DNA of 19,359 nt, taken from Gammaproteobacteria bacterium. Lineage in GTDB: Bacteria; Pseudomonadota; Gammaproteobacteria; Pseudomonadales; Pseudohongiellaceae. This document shows, piece after piece, positions 1 through 8,348 of the stretch. The stretch covers positions 1 through 19,359 of the forward strand of contig PWQG01000378.1 of NCBI GenBank assembly GCA_003556835.1. The letters run 5' to 3'. Numbering within the stretch: position 1 is the first letter of the stretch; each line of letters begins with the position of its first letter. Below the pieces are notes generated by a model. That model saw only the letters and a program-made list of their open reading frames with translations. It had not been told where the DNA came from and made no database searches. A program made the translations under genes and the position numbers.

Positions 1-2034
1 CTGTACCAGCCTCAGCGCCGCTTCCGGTACCGACAGGGTCATGAAGGGATTGTGCCCCTGTTGCTCCAGCCAGTCCGCCAGGGTTGCCTCGATCGGATCA
101 TTGGGCACCGCAAACGGCAATTTGGCAATCAGCACATGCTGACAATACCGACCCGGCAGATCCACCCCCTCGGCAAAGCTCGCCAGACCGAAGATCACAC
201 TCGGCTCGCCCCGGTCCACCCGTTCCTGGTGAAAACGCAGCAGCTGGCTTTTTTGGTAGTCATCCTGACAGAGAATGATCTGCGTCCATTCACGATCCAT
301 ACCGTCCAACACTTCCTGCATCTGGCGCCGCGAACTGAACAGCATCAGGCTCGCCTCGGAGCGGTCGATAACCCGGGGTAACAAGCGAATAATCGCGCGG
401 GTATGCGCCTCATTATCGCCAGGCTCACAACCCATGCGCGGCACCACAAAACGTGCCGCTGCCGTGTAGTCAAAGGGGCTGGCAATACGATGGTACACCG
501 TGTGTTCCGGCAGGCCCGAACGCATGGCCAGCACATCGAAGCGGCCCAGGGCGGACAGGGTTGCCGAGGTGAGCACGGCGCCGGCGCAGCGTTGCCACAG
601 ATGTTCACGCAACGTATCAGCCGCCAGCACCGGGCTGCAGGCCAGCTGGATGTCCGACGTCTCCCCCTGCTCGACCAGGCCCAACCAGCGTGCCCAGGGA
701 GCCTGCCCCGGCGGATCCCTGCGGGCGAAGCCGGACCAGAGTTTCTGCGACTCCTCGGCCCGGCTGGCCATGCCGCCAAGCAGTGGGAACCAATGCTCGG
801 CCCGCTGCCTGCCGGAAAGGGAATCGGCTTCCTCCATGTCTTTCTTCAGCACACTGGCAATATCAGAAACCTGGGTATGCAGGCGCGAAAAACGCTTCGC
901 CAGTTCTGCCGCAAGCTCGCGGATCGCCTCCGGAACAACGCCCAGGGCAAAACTGTGCCGGGTCCCATCCATGGCATCGGTCTCCGCTTCCGTCAACAGC
1001 TCCTCGAGCAGGGGACGCACCAGACCGAGCTGCTCGCCCGCGGCCCTGAGGGCATCGCTTGCCGGAGTACACAAGGGACGCACACGAGTCAGGGAAGGCA
1101 ACTGACGATCCGCTGCGAGCCGGTCCAGGGTCTTGCTGCATTGCTCCAGCCACTGACGACTGCCTTGCAATCGGCCGAGGCAGGCAAAGTGATTATTACT
1201 CTTGATCGGCAGATGGTGCGCTTCATCAAAAATATAGATGCTGTCTTCAGGTGCCGGCAGGATCGCACCACCCCCCAGGGCAAGATCGACCAGCACCAGA
1301 TCATGATTGGCCACCACACAATCAACCTTCTGGACTTCCTCCCGGGCACGGTAAAAGAAACAACGACTGAAGTTGCTGCACTTCTGCCCGGCACACTGCC
1401 CTGCTTCCACCGTCAGCGGCTTCCAGTCGGCGTCGCTGATGATTCCCTCCCAGTCATCACGATCTCCCGCCCACTCGCCACGACTGATGCGATCCAGCAT
1501 TTCTTCATACAAAGGGCGATTGGCACCCGGATCCGGTTCGTCGAGCAGGTCCCCGAACAGTTCTTCCAGCGCCTGGCGGCTGTCATTGTCCTGAAGTAAT
1601 TGATCGAGACGCGACAGGCACAGGTAGCGCCCCCGCCCTTTGGCCAGGGTATAGGAAAACTCCAATCCGCTGTGGGCACAGAGGTCGGGCAGGTCCCGGT
1701 GGATGATCTGCTCCTGCAGTGCCACCGTGGCGGTGGCCAGAACGACCTTTTTACCACGGGCACGTGCCACAGGTAATGCGCCCAGGATATACGCGAGGGT
1801 CTTGCCGGTTCCGGTGCCAGCCTCGATGACACAGACGGGACCGGGATCCTCGGACACGGCGTCCGTGTCCGCCTCCTCGTCCGGGGCTTCGGTCCCGGTC
1901 TCGGGAATCTGCGCCATGCTGCGGGCAATCTCGGCAATCATCTGACGCTGCCCGGAGCGAGGCCTCAGTGACTTACGCGCCAGGATCTCCCGGTAGGCGG
2001 TCTGTATTTCCTTTTTTACGTCGTCACTGAGCAT
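1..2034 (-). CDS. dinG: ATP-dependent DNA helicase DinG (C-terminus beyond window)
   Basis: Superfamily 2 XPD-like 5'-3' DNA helicase that unwinds R-loops, D-loops and forked DNA during repair and replication-transcription conflicts. The frame is open for 678 codons from the ATG at 2034 to the window edge; E. coli DinG is 716 residues, so only the extreme C-terminus is missing. Walker A GTGTGKT lies at residues 73-79 and the DEAH box at 270-273. The four Fe-S cysteines are C139, C214, C219 and C225, with nearly the same spacing as the E. coli ligands. The motif VLTSATL follows near residue 485. The visible end, RLVQ, is where the last helicase motif begins in homologues. The start fits the family, with about 33 residues before the conserved QRQMI, but it has no Shine-Dalgarno sequence and lies 6 nt from a -10 box, suggesting leaderless translation. 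It is divergent from the DUF349 gene. Confidence 0.95.
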   Translation of the reverse strand, partial: MLSDDVKKEIQTAYREILARKSLRPRSGQRQMIAEIARSMAQIPETGTEAPDEEADTDAVSEDPGPVCVIEAGTGTGKTLAYILGALPVARARGKKVVLATATVALQEQIIHRDLPDLCAHSGLEFSYTLAKGRGRYLCLSRLDQLLQDNDSRQALEELFGDLLDEPDPGANRPLYEEMLDRISRGEWAGDRDDWEGIISDADWKPLTVEAGQCAGQKCSNFSRCFFYRAREEVQKVDCVVANHDLVLVDLALGGGAILPAPEDSIYIFDEAHHLPIKSNNHFACLGRLQGSRQWLEQCSKTLDRLAADRQLPSLTRVRPLCTPASDALRAAGEQLGLVRPLLEELLTEAETDAMDGTRHSFALGVVPEAIRELAAELAKRFSRLHTQVSDIASVLKKDMEEADSLSGRQRAEHWFPLLGGMASRAEESQKLWSGFARRDPPGQAPWARWLGLVEQGETSDIQLACSPVLAADTLREHLWQRCAGAVLTSATLSALGRFDVLAMRSGLPEHTVYHRIASPFDYTAAARFVVPRMGCEPGDNEAHTRAIIRLLPRVIDRSEASLMLFSSRRQMQEVLDGMDREWTQIILCQDDYQKSQLLRFHQERVDRGEPSVIFGLASFAEGVDLPGRYCQHVLIAKLPFAVPNDPIEATLADWLEQQGHNPFMTLSVPEAALRLVQ

Positions 2035-2040
2035 ACTGTG

Positions 2041-2049
2041 ATTATAGCA
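2041..2049 (-). promoter_or_regulatory. Extended -10 promoter of dinG
   Basis: Read on the minus strand the sequence is TGCTATAAT: a consensus -10 hexamer preceded by the TGn extension. No good -35 is seen 17 nt upstream. A start about 7 nt downstream falls on the A of the dinG ATG, so the transcript would have essentially no leader. Confidence 0.55.
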
Positions 2050-2055
2050 GCTGTC

Positions 2056-2064
2056 TGCTATCAT
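2056..2064 (+). promoter_or_regulatory. Extended -10 promoter of the DUF349 gene
   Basis: The sequence TGCTATCAT matches the -10 hexamer at 5 of 6 positions and has the TGn extension. CTGTGA at 2036-2041 is a weak -35 (3/6) at 17-nt spacing. It is a near mirror image of the dinG extended -10 at 2041-2049, so the two promoters lie back to back. The predicted start near 2071 gives a leader of about 30 nt. Confidence 0.45.
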
Positions 2065-2100
2065 GAGTTTTTTGTCTGATCGCGAAGAGAACGTTGCAGC

Positions 2101-4302
2101 ATGAGCGCCAATCCCGAAAAACCGGATAGCACCGAGCCCCATCCCTCCAGCAAAGAAGAACACGCCGTGATACCCGGGTCGGCGGAAGGGGAACAGAAAT
2201 CCGAATCTGTGCCAGAACCGGCAGCAGCGGAACCTCCAGCCGCACCCGCTGAGGAGGCGAAAGCAACAGAAGCTGAGGCGACGGCAAACGATCCTGCAGA
2301 GCAACTGGACAAGGGTCCGTACGAGGGTACAAAAACGGACCTGGCAACGAATACGGACACAGATTCCGGAACTCCCGCTGCCGATGCGCAGAAGCGTCCT
2401 GACAGCGAAGCCGATGCCGAAGACAAGGCTGTATCGGAACCACAAGCGGTGCCAGAACCGGAACTGGAGCCCGAGCCACAAGCGGTGCCAGAACCGGAAC
2501 CACAGCCAGCGTCTGTACCGCACGAGCCGGAAAAATTCCGCGAGCAATTGCAGGGAATCTCGCCCAAGGACAGCAAGACGCTGGACTCCCTGCAGGCCGG
2601 CGTACAACAGGCCCCGGAAGCCGTCCGCGAGCAACTCCAGCAGGAACTGCAGCCTCTGGTCGAACGCCATGTCGAGTGGCAGGAACAGTTGAAACAGAAG
2701 GCGGCCGAGCACATGCACAAGCTCGAGCAGGCCCTGGAGGCCGGCAACATCCGCGATGTGCAGAGCCACTGGGATCGCAGCCGCAACGCCGTGCAGGCCA
2801 TCCGTGACGATGCCGCCGCCAGGCTGCAACAGGAGTTGGCGCCGCTGCAGGCCCGGGTGACCGAACTGCTGGATTGGAAGCGCTTCGCCGACACCGAAAA
2901 GAAAAAAGAGCTCATCGAGGGCATGCAGAAAATGCTGGAAACGGATCTGCATCCCGGCAAGCGGGCAAAACAGATACGCGCCATGCAGGAACAATGGCGC
3001 AAGCTCGGACATACCGACGACAATGACACGCTCTGGAAACAGTTCAGTGAGACCGCACGTCAGGCCTTTGAGCCCTGTAAGGAGTACTTCCGCGAACGCA
3101 AGGAAGTGATGCGCAACAACCTCATCGAACGCAATCGCATCATCGAGCAGCTCGAAGCCTATATCGAGGACAACCAGGGCAAGGAGGTCAATGTCCCGGA
3201 GGTCAACAAACTGGAAAAGGAAGCGCGGGAAGCCTGGAAGAAATTCGCACCCGTGCAGCAGAACCGGATCCGCGACCTGCAGGCACAATTCAACAAGGTG
3301 CTAAAGCGACTGCGGCAGCAACGTCACGAAGTGCTGGAAGAACACGCGCAGCAGAAGGAAAAGCTGGTCACGGAAGCTCGCGCGCTGCTCGAGTCCGAAC
3401 CCCTGGAACAGGCCATCAGCCAGGCCAAACAACTGCAACAGCAATGGAAGCAGATCGGTCCGGCACCGCACAAACAGGAACGCAAGTTGTGGGAAGAATT
3501 CCGTGGCGCCTGTGACCAACTGTTCGGCCGTCGCGATGCTGTGCAACAGGAGGCACGCGAAGAAGAGAAAGCGGCGCTGAAAACGGCCCGTGACCATTTG
3601 CAGGAAATACAGCAGCTTCTGGAATTACCCGATGAACAGTTTCTGGATGCGCGACGGCGCTTCAACGAATTGCGCAAGGCCACGGAGGCGGCACTGCCCG
3701 CGCAGCGCGGTCGACCCTCACCGGAGCATCGCAAACTGCTGGACCGGCTGAAACAGCTCGGCCAGCGCCATGATCAACGCCGCAAGGCCATGCCCGACCG
3801 CAAGCAACTACAATTGCAGGCCACCGTGGACGCTCCCGCCCGGCTCTGCCAGCGCATCGAAGAAAACCTGCTGGCTGGCAACAGCACTGACATACCCGAC
3901 ACCGACTCGCTGCAGGCAGAATGGGATGCCCTGGATAAACCAGATGACCGGGACCTTGCCAGCCTGCTGAAGAAGCGCTTCGGTCGCCTGCTGGACAATC
4001 GGCAGGCACCCGAAGCCATGCAGAAACTGGCAAAGGATGTGGAAAAACAGGCGCGTGAGCTGTGCGTGGAGATGGAAATACTGGCTGGCGTCGACTCACC
4101 GGCCGAGGACAAGGCGGTACGTATGCAGTGCCAGCTCAATCACCTGCAGAAGGGGCTCGGCCATCACGCCGGCAGCAATCGGGAACGGGCCCAGCAGATC
4201 AACACCATGGCCCTGCAATTCGATTGCCTGGGACCATTACCGGACAGCATCCGCAATACCCTGCAGGAACGGATCAGGAAAGTACGTCAGTCCGTTTCCT
4301 GA
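2101..4302 (+). CDS. DUF349 coiled-coil protein with acidic Pro/Glu-rich N-terminus
   Basis: 733-residue cytoplasmic protein of unknown function; no signal peptide or membrane segment is visible. Residues 1 to about 145 are low-complexity, acidic and rich in Pro, Glu and Ala, including a repeated AVPEPE unit. From about 170 onward the protein is predicted helical and charged. It contains about three DUF349 units, near residues 265-340, 345-410 and 415-490. They are recognised by the Q-W-K-x-(I/L)-G ... LW-x-x-F signature, for example EQWRKLG with LWKQF, and QQWKQIG with LWEEF; the middle copy reads AWKKF. A further helical region runs to the C-terminus. Proteins of this family are common in gammaproteobacteria, but I know of no firmly established role. 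The start is the first ATG after the predicted promoter; the ribosome site is weak (AAGAGAA about 10 nt upstream). Confidence 0.85.
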   Translation: MSANPEKPDSTEPHPSSKEEHAVIPGSAEGEQKSESVPEPAAAEPPAAPAEEAKATEAEATANDPAEQLDKGPYEGTKTDLATNTDTDSGTPAADAQKRPDSEADAEDKAVSEPQAVPEPELEPEPQAVPEPEPQPASVPHEPEKFREQLQGISPKDSKTLDSLQAGVQQAPEAVREQLQQELQPLVERHVEWQEQLKQKAAEHMHKLEQALEAGNIRDVQSHWDRSRNAVQAIRDDAAARLQQELAPLQARVTELLDWKRFADTEKKKELIEGMQKMLETDLHPGKRAKQIRAMQEQWRKLGHTDDNDTLWKQFSETARQAFEPCKEYFRERKEVMRNNLIERNRIIEQLEAYIEDNQGKEVNVPEVNKLEKEAREAWKKFAPVQQNRIRDLQAQFNKVLKRLRQQRHEVLEEHAQQKEKLVTEARALLESEPLEQAISQAKQLQQQWKQIGPAPHKQERKLWEEFRGACDQLFGRRDAVQQEAREEEKAALKTARDHLQEIQQLLELPDEQFLDARRRFNELRKATEAALPAQRGRPSPEHRKLLDRLKQLGQRHDQRRKAMPDRKQLQLQATVDAPARLCQRIEENLLAGNSTDIPDTDSLQAEWDALDKPDDRDLASLLKKRFGRLLDNRQAPEAMQKLAKDVEKQARELCVEMEILAGVDSPAEDKAVRMQCQLNHLQKGLGHHAGSNRERAQQINTMALQFDCLGPLPDSIRNTLQERIRKVRQSVS
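2440..2500 (+). repeat. 25-bp direct repeat, 36-bp period, in the DUF349 gene
   Basis: Positions 2440-2464 and 2476-2500 are identical over 25 bp and stay in frame with a 12-codon period, encoding two copies of a QAVPEPE stretch. The GCCAGAACCG core also occurs at 2211-2220. This is an in-frame low-complexity tract able to expand or contract by slippage. Confidence 0.85.
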
Positions 4303-4323
4303 CCGCCCTGTATAAAACCGGAA

Positions 4324-5532
4324 TCAGACAGCGGAGCCGTCACCATCGGTATCCGCTTCCGATTCAGCAAGCGGCGCAAACGGATCTTCCTTACCACGGG
4401 CATGACGACTGATCACCGGATTCGCATACATCTGCAGATACCATGGACGGACCTGCTCCGGCACCGATTCCAGTCGTTTTTCGAACCGTTGCCGGCACTC
4501 CTCACTGATCTCGACCTCCAGCTGGGACTCATCCATGGCCGGCACCAGCTCCGGGGCCAGGTCACGCAGCTTTTCCAGTGCCAGATAATTACTCCCCTGC
4601 AGCCGGTAACCGTGGATGATCTGCCTGTCGATCTGTGACGCCATCTCATCCGCCGCATCAGATGCCGGGTCGAGTTCCGCCCCGAAATGTACGTGCACAT
4701 GCCCCTTGTAACCGATCATTCCGGTTACAATACTGTTGATGTCGCTGTTTTCATCCTTCTCATAGCGCCCCGTGCGGGCCATCTCCTCGAGCTCCTTCGC
4801 TTTCATCAGGTCGCAGGGATCGTATTCGTAGGAGATGGAAACCGGCACCAGGTGCAGTTCACGCAGCGCCGAGGCAAGGCCGGCCTTGCGTTTGGCCATT
4901 CCCAGCATTTTCAGCAAGGCGGGCTCGGTGCGATCGATGCCGTTCTTGGCCCGACCTTCGCGCTGGGCAATCCAGATATTGCAATGGTGGGTTATGAGGT
5001 GATGGATATATTCCGAAAGGCTGAGTGAGGATTGCAGCAGTTCCCGGCCACGCAGATTGCGCTTGACAATGAAACTCTTGTTCAGGCGCATCAGATCGGT
5101 GACAAAGGGGCGTTTCAGCAGATTGTCACCAATGGCGATATATACCGTATCAAAGCCACCGTGGTAGAGCATGTAATTGACAAAAGCCGGATCCATCGCG
5201 ATATCACGATGATTGCTGAGGAACAGATAGGCCCGGTCCGGCGACAGTTGATCCAGGCCCGAATGGGTCAGCCCGGTCGTGGTCCGCTCGATCATCCGGT
5301 CCATGTAGCCGGCGATGACGTTCTGCATCGAGCGCACATCATTCACATCGCGTAATTGTCGACGTAAACCATGTCGCGTGACCCAGGTGGCCAGCGCCGG
5401 CGAGAAGCGATACAGGCCCCGCATACGGAATGCCGCCACGCTGCGCAGAAACTCGGGGGTTTCCAGCAGGCGATCGAGCACCGGGCGTATTTCCCCGTCG
5501 TGATAGGGTCTGATTTCGCTGAACGGATCCAT
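4324..5532 (-). CDS. PlsB/PlsC-like phospholipid acyltransferase
   Basis: 402-residue glycerophosphate acyltransferase-family protein. Block I is NHRDIAMD at residues 107-114 (catalytic His and Asp), block II is KSFIVKR at 152-158, block III is the REGRAKNG region near 191-198, and block IV is LVPVSISYEY, the PlsB-like arrangement. It presumably transfers an acyl chain to a glycerolipid acceptor at the inner membrane; the exact substrate cannot be told from sequence. I chose the ATG at 5532 because close homologues as I recall them start at a MxxFxxIRPY sequence, and AGAGAG lies 5 nt upstream. The alternative ATG at 5589 adds 19 unconserved residues and its nearest SD (AAGGAG) is about 19 nt away. 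It lies downstream of sbcB on the same strand; TAGAAT just after the sbcB stop (5652-5657) with TTGCGG 18 nt upstream could be a private promoter. Confidence 0.88.
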   Translation of the reverse strand: MDPFSEIRPYHDGEIRPVLDRLLETPEFLRSVAAFRMRGLYRFSPALATWVTRHGLRRQLRDVNDVRSMQNVIAGYMDRMIERTTTGLTHSGLDQLSPDRAYLFLSNHRDIAMDPAFVNYMLYHGGFDTVYIAIGDNLLKRPFVTDLMRLNKSFIVKRNLRGRELLQSSLSLSEYIHHLITHHCNIWIAQREGRAKNGIDRTEPALLKMLGMAKRKAGLASALRELHLVPVSISYEYDPCDLMKAKELEEMARTGRYEKDENSDINSIVTGMIGYKGHVHVHFGAELDPASDAADEMASQIDRQIIHGYRLQGSNYLALEKLRDLAPELVPAMDESQLEVEISEECRQRFEKRLESVPEQVRPWYLQMYANPVISRHARGKEDPFAPLAESEADTDGDGSAV

Positions 5533-5664
5533 GTCGGCTCTCTTGTAAAGGTAACTGCGCACGATCAGGCCCGGGCCGGTCGGGGCCATGACTCAAACGT
5601 ACCGCAGTCTCCTTTTGTGATCGGATCGGCCTCGCGACCGGTGGCTTCGGAATTCTAGCCGTTT

Positions 5665-7122
5665 TCAGCCGCTGCCCGCAAACGCCAGCAACTCATTGGC
5701 CCAGAGCTCTAGTTGTTGCAGCAATTGCAAGGACTGTTCGTCCTCCCGCTCGCTGCCCAGGCGTAACAGGGTTTCACGAAACTCCTGCAGACCGGGTCCG
5801 GCGCCCGGTGCACCCGGGGCACGTGCCAGCCGCTCGGAGCAGAAACGCCGCCAGCGCTCCTGTTCCGTATCCAACAGGGTTTCCGGCCAGTTTCTGGCCC
5901 GATAGCGGAACAGCATCTCTGGCAAGCGTGCGTCCTCGAATTCAAAATCACGCCCCACCAAAGCCTCCGGCGACGCTTCACGCACGGCCCGGATCCGCTC
6001 CCGGTCAGCAGAACTGAAGAAGCCGCCGCCGTAGAGCATGAAATCGGGATCGCCTGGCATTTCCGCAGCCTCTTCCCGGGGCCGAAAGACATCGGCCAGT
6101 ATGCCAGCAAGATCCTTCCTTCCGGACAGGATCCCCCAGTGTCGACGACAGCGATCCATATCGATGGCAAAGCGCCCTGCCCGTTCTGGCTCCAGCACAT
6201 TGATCGGTGCTATCACGGGACAGCGGTTTATATGCAGCACTTTCAGGGGGATGCGCGACTGGCCTTCGGGCAATTCGCTGGCCGGCACAAAAAGCCGCGC
6301 CCGGATCCCTTCTGCATCCAGTGACAACCATTCCGTCGGATCCTGACGCAGATCGCAGACGATGATCCCATTGCGATCCACCGGATGCGCAGCCAGTGGC
6401 ATCACCGGCGCCAATGCACCTTTTTCACTGCCATACATGGCGGAAACGTGCAGGAATGGTTTCTGCCGCTGCAGGTCAATCTGTTCCTGCACACTCGCTT
6501 TACGGCGCAATGCAAAAACATGCGCATACAGCTTCGGATGATGTTTGCGCACCAGCGCTGCCAAAGCGATGGTGGCCCGCACATCGGCCAGGGCATCATG
6601 AGCACCGCTGTGTTCGATATCATTGGCGGCGGTCAGGTCTTCCAGACGGAAGGAAGGGGCGCCGTCCTTGCGTTGCGGCCACTCGATGCCTTGCGGGCGA
6701 ACGGCATGGCAGAGGCGCATCATGTCGATGATGTCCCAGCGACTGTTGCCGTTCTTCCATTCCCGTTCATAGGGATCAAAGAAATTGCGATACAGGGTCT
6801 GTCGTGTCAACTCATCATCGAAGCGGATGCTGTTGTAGCCGGCAACGCAGGTGCCCGGTACCGCCAACTCGCGATGGATTCGGGCCATGAATTCGGCTTC
6901 CGGCAATCCCCGCGCCAGTGCTTTCTGCGGCGTGATGCCAGTCACCAGGCAAGCCTCGGGGTGCGGCAGCATGTCTGGCGCGGGCCGACAATACAGCATC
7001 AGTGGCTTACCGATGACATTGAGCTCACTGTCCGTGCGCAGTCCAGCAAACTGGGAAGCGCGATCCCGGCGCGGATCGCTGCCAAAAGCTTCATAGTCAT
7101 GCCAGTATATGCTCTCAGCCAA
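5665..7122 (-). CDS. sbcB: Exodeoxyribonuclease I
   Basis: DEDDh-family 3'-5' single-strand DNA exonuclease used in mismatch repair and recombination. It aligns along its length with E. coli ExoI (475 residues; 485 here). Catalytic acidic residues are D9 and E11 in WHDYEAF, D102 in IRFDDE, then H175 and D180 in HSGAHDALAD, matching E. coli D15, E17, D108, H181 and D186. The central motif SRWDIIDMMR and the C-terminal YRARNWPETL also match. The start is taken as TTG at 7122, because GAGGAA lies 6 nt upstream and the protein then begins just before the nuclease core. The in-frame ATG at 7218 would add 32 residues unlike the family and would put the predicted promoter inside the gene. It is divergent from pyrB. 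Confidence 0.93.
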   Translation of the reverse strand: MAESIYWHDYEAFGSDPRRDRASQFAGLRTDSELNVIGKPLMLYCRPAPDMLPHPEACLVTGITPQKALARGLPEAEFMARIHRELAVPGTCVAGYNSIRFDDELTRQTLYRNFFDPYEREWKNGNSRWDIIDMMRLCHAVRPQGIEWPQRKDGAPSFRLEDLTAANDIEHSGAHDALADVRATIALAALVRKHHPKLYAHVFALRRKASVQEQIDLQRQKPFLHVSAMYGSEKGALAPVMPLAAHPVDRNGIIVCDLRQDPTEWLSLDAEGIRARLFVPASELPEGQSRIPLKVLHINRCPVIAPINVLEPERAGRFAIDMDRCRRHWGILSGRKDLAGILADVFRPREEAAEMPGDPDFMLYGGGFFSSADRERIRAVREASPEALVGRDFEFEDARLPEMLFRYRARNWPETLLDTEQERWRRFCSERLARAPGAPGAGPGLQEFRETLLRLGSEREDEQSLQLLQQLELWANELLAFAGSG

Positions 7123-7159
7123 AACCCGTTCCTCAGCGCTGCGGTGATTCTTGCGGGGC

Positions 7160-7168
7160 ACTATAGCA
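7160..7168 (-). promoter_or_regulatory. Extended -10 promoter of sbcB
   Basis: On the minus strand this reads TGCTATAGT: a 5/6 -10 hexamer with the TGn extension and no clear -35. The predicted start near 7153 leaves a leader of about 30 nt before the TTG start codon, with GAGGAA inside it. Confidence 0.4.
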
Positions 7169-7304
7169 TAACGGGAAATGACTCCGATGCAGATCGCAGG
7201 GACCAACAAGAGACCCAAATGGTGAGTTTTTCAATTTCATCCACATCCCGCGACGTAGTACCATTGCCGCAATTGATTACAGCAGAATGAGGACGGATCC
7301 CCCC

Positions 7305-8318
7305 ATGCATTTCCCCGGCGCTCATATCCTCAGTGTGACCCAGTTTGATCGGAACGACATCGAGACCATCTTCCGGGTGGCCGATTCGATGGCACCGTAT
7401 GCACACCGCGAACGCATGACCAAAGTGCTGGACGGGGCCATACTCGGCAACATGTTTTTCGAGTCCAGCACCCGCACCCGCATCAGTTTTGGCTGTGCTT
7501 TCAACATGCTGGGCGGCGAGGTCCGCGAGACCACCTCCATCAGTGCCTCTTCGCTGACCAAAGGCGAATCACTCTACGACACCGCACGGGTACTCAGTGG
7601 CTACAGCGACATCATTGTCATGCGTCATCCCCAGTCCGGTTCGGTGGCCGATTTCGCCCGCGCCAGTCGGGTACCGGTAATCAATGGGGGAGATGGCGAG
7701 AACGAGCATCCCAGCCAGGCGCTGCTGGATCTGTACACCATCGAGAAAGAGCTGCTGGGCCGTGATCGCGGCGTGGATGGCATGCACATCGCCATGGTTG
7801 GTGACCTGCGTCATGGTCGTACCGTGCACTCCCTGTCCCGCCTGGTACAACTGTTCGACGACATCCGTTTCACGCTGATTTCACCCGCCGAACTGCGCAT
7901 GCCGGAAACCATTGTCAACGAGCTGCGCGAACGTGGCCACGAAGTGGTGGAAACCGATGATATGGAGAACGGCCTGACCGACAACGATATCGTCTACCTG
8001 ACCCGTATCCAGGAAGAGCGATTCAGCAACCGCGAAGAGGCCAACCTCTACCGGGGTCGTTTCCGGCTCAACCAGGCCATTTACACGCGTTACTGCCAGC
8101 CCAATACCGTCATCATGCATCCACTGCCCCGCGATTCTCGCGCCGAAGCCAATGAGTTGGACAACGACCTGAACCAGAATCCCGGCCTGGCCATATTCCG
8201 TCAGGCGGATAATGGCGTACTGATTCGCATGGCACTGTTTGCGCTTGTGCTCGATGTCTGTGACCGGGTCCACGATACAGCCACCGATATTCACTGGTAC
8301 ACTGAAGACCGCTTCTGA
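7305..8318 (+). CDS. pyrB: Aspartate carbamoyltransferase catalytic chain
   Basis: Condenses carbamoyl phosphate and L-aspartate to N-carbamoyl-aspartate, the committed pyrimidine step. The carbamoyl-phosphate loop STRTR is at residues 55-59, the loop from the neighbouring subunit SSLTKGES at 82-89, HPSQALLD at 135-142, VGDLRHGRTVHS at 165-176 and HPLPR at 272-276. The 337 residues exceed the 311 of E. coli PyrB, matching a longer gammaproteobacterial subgroup as I recall it. I prefer the ATG at 7305, which has GAGGA 11 nt upstream, over the ATG at 7287, which has no SD. No pyrI regulatory chain and no pyrC-like gene is adjacent, so allosteric control of the E. coli kind cannot be inferred. 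The 182-nt gap to sbcB shows no convincing pyrB promoter or attenuator. Confidence 0.95.
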   Translation: MHFPGAHILSVTQFDRNDIETIFRVADSMAPYAHRERMTKVLDGAILGNMFFESSTRTRISFGCAFNMLGGEVRETTSISASSLTKGESLYDTARVLSGYSDIIVMRHPQSGSVADFARASRVPVINGGDGENEHPSQALLDLYTIEKELLGRDRGVDGMHIAMVGDLRHGRTVHSLSRLVQLFDDIRFTLISPAELRMPETIVNELRERGHEVVETDDMENGLTDNDIVYLTRIQEERFSNREEANLYRGRFRLNQAIYTRYCQPNTVIMHPLPRDSRAEANELDNDLNQNPGLAIFRQADNGVLIRMALFALVLDVCDRVHDTATDIHWYTEDRF

Positions 8319-8348
8319 ACTGTCGGAAACCCTGACCGGAGAACACAC

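Noticed and set aside
403..1599. 398-codon open frame on the plus strand, with others at 10173-11231 and 6385-7290
   Set aside because: They run opposite dinG, the SDR/acyl-CoA dehydrogenase genes and sbcB respectively, all identified by motifs; their translations show no domains.
2036..2050. Possible LexA box over the dinG -10 (dinG is SOS-controlled in E. coli)
   Set aside because: The CTG and CAG arms are 9 nt apart instead of the 10 needed for the gammaproteobacterial CTGT-N8-ACAG site, and the inner bases do not match; LexA is unlikely to tolerate this spacing.
4303..4323. Terminator between the convergent DUF349 and acyltransferase genes
   Set aside because: Only a 5-bp GTCAG/CTGAC pairing with an 8-nt loop (4286-4303) is present, without a T-run.
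7178..7225. 15-codon leader ORF upstream of pyrB followed by a T-run, reminiscent of pyrL attenuation
   Set aside because: It has no properly spaced SD, no stable terminator hairpin before the T-run and no run of the U-rich pausing sequence expected of a pyrBI-type attenuator.
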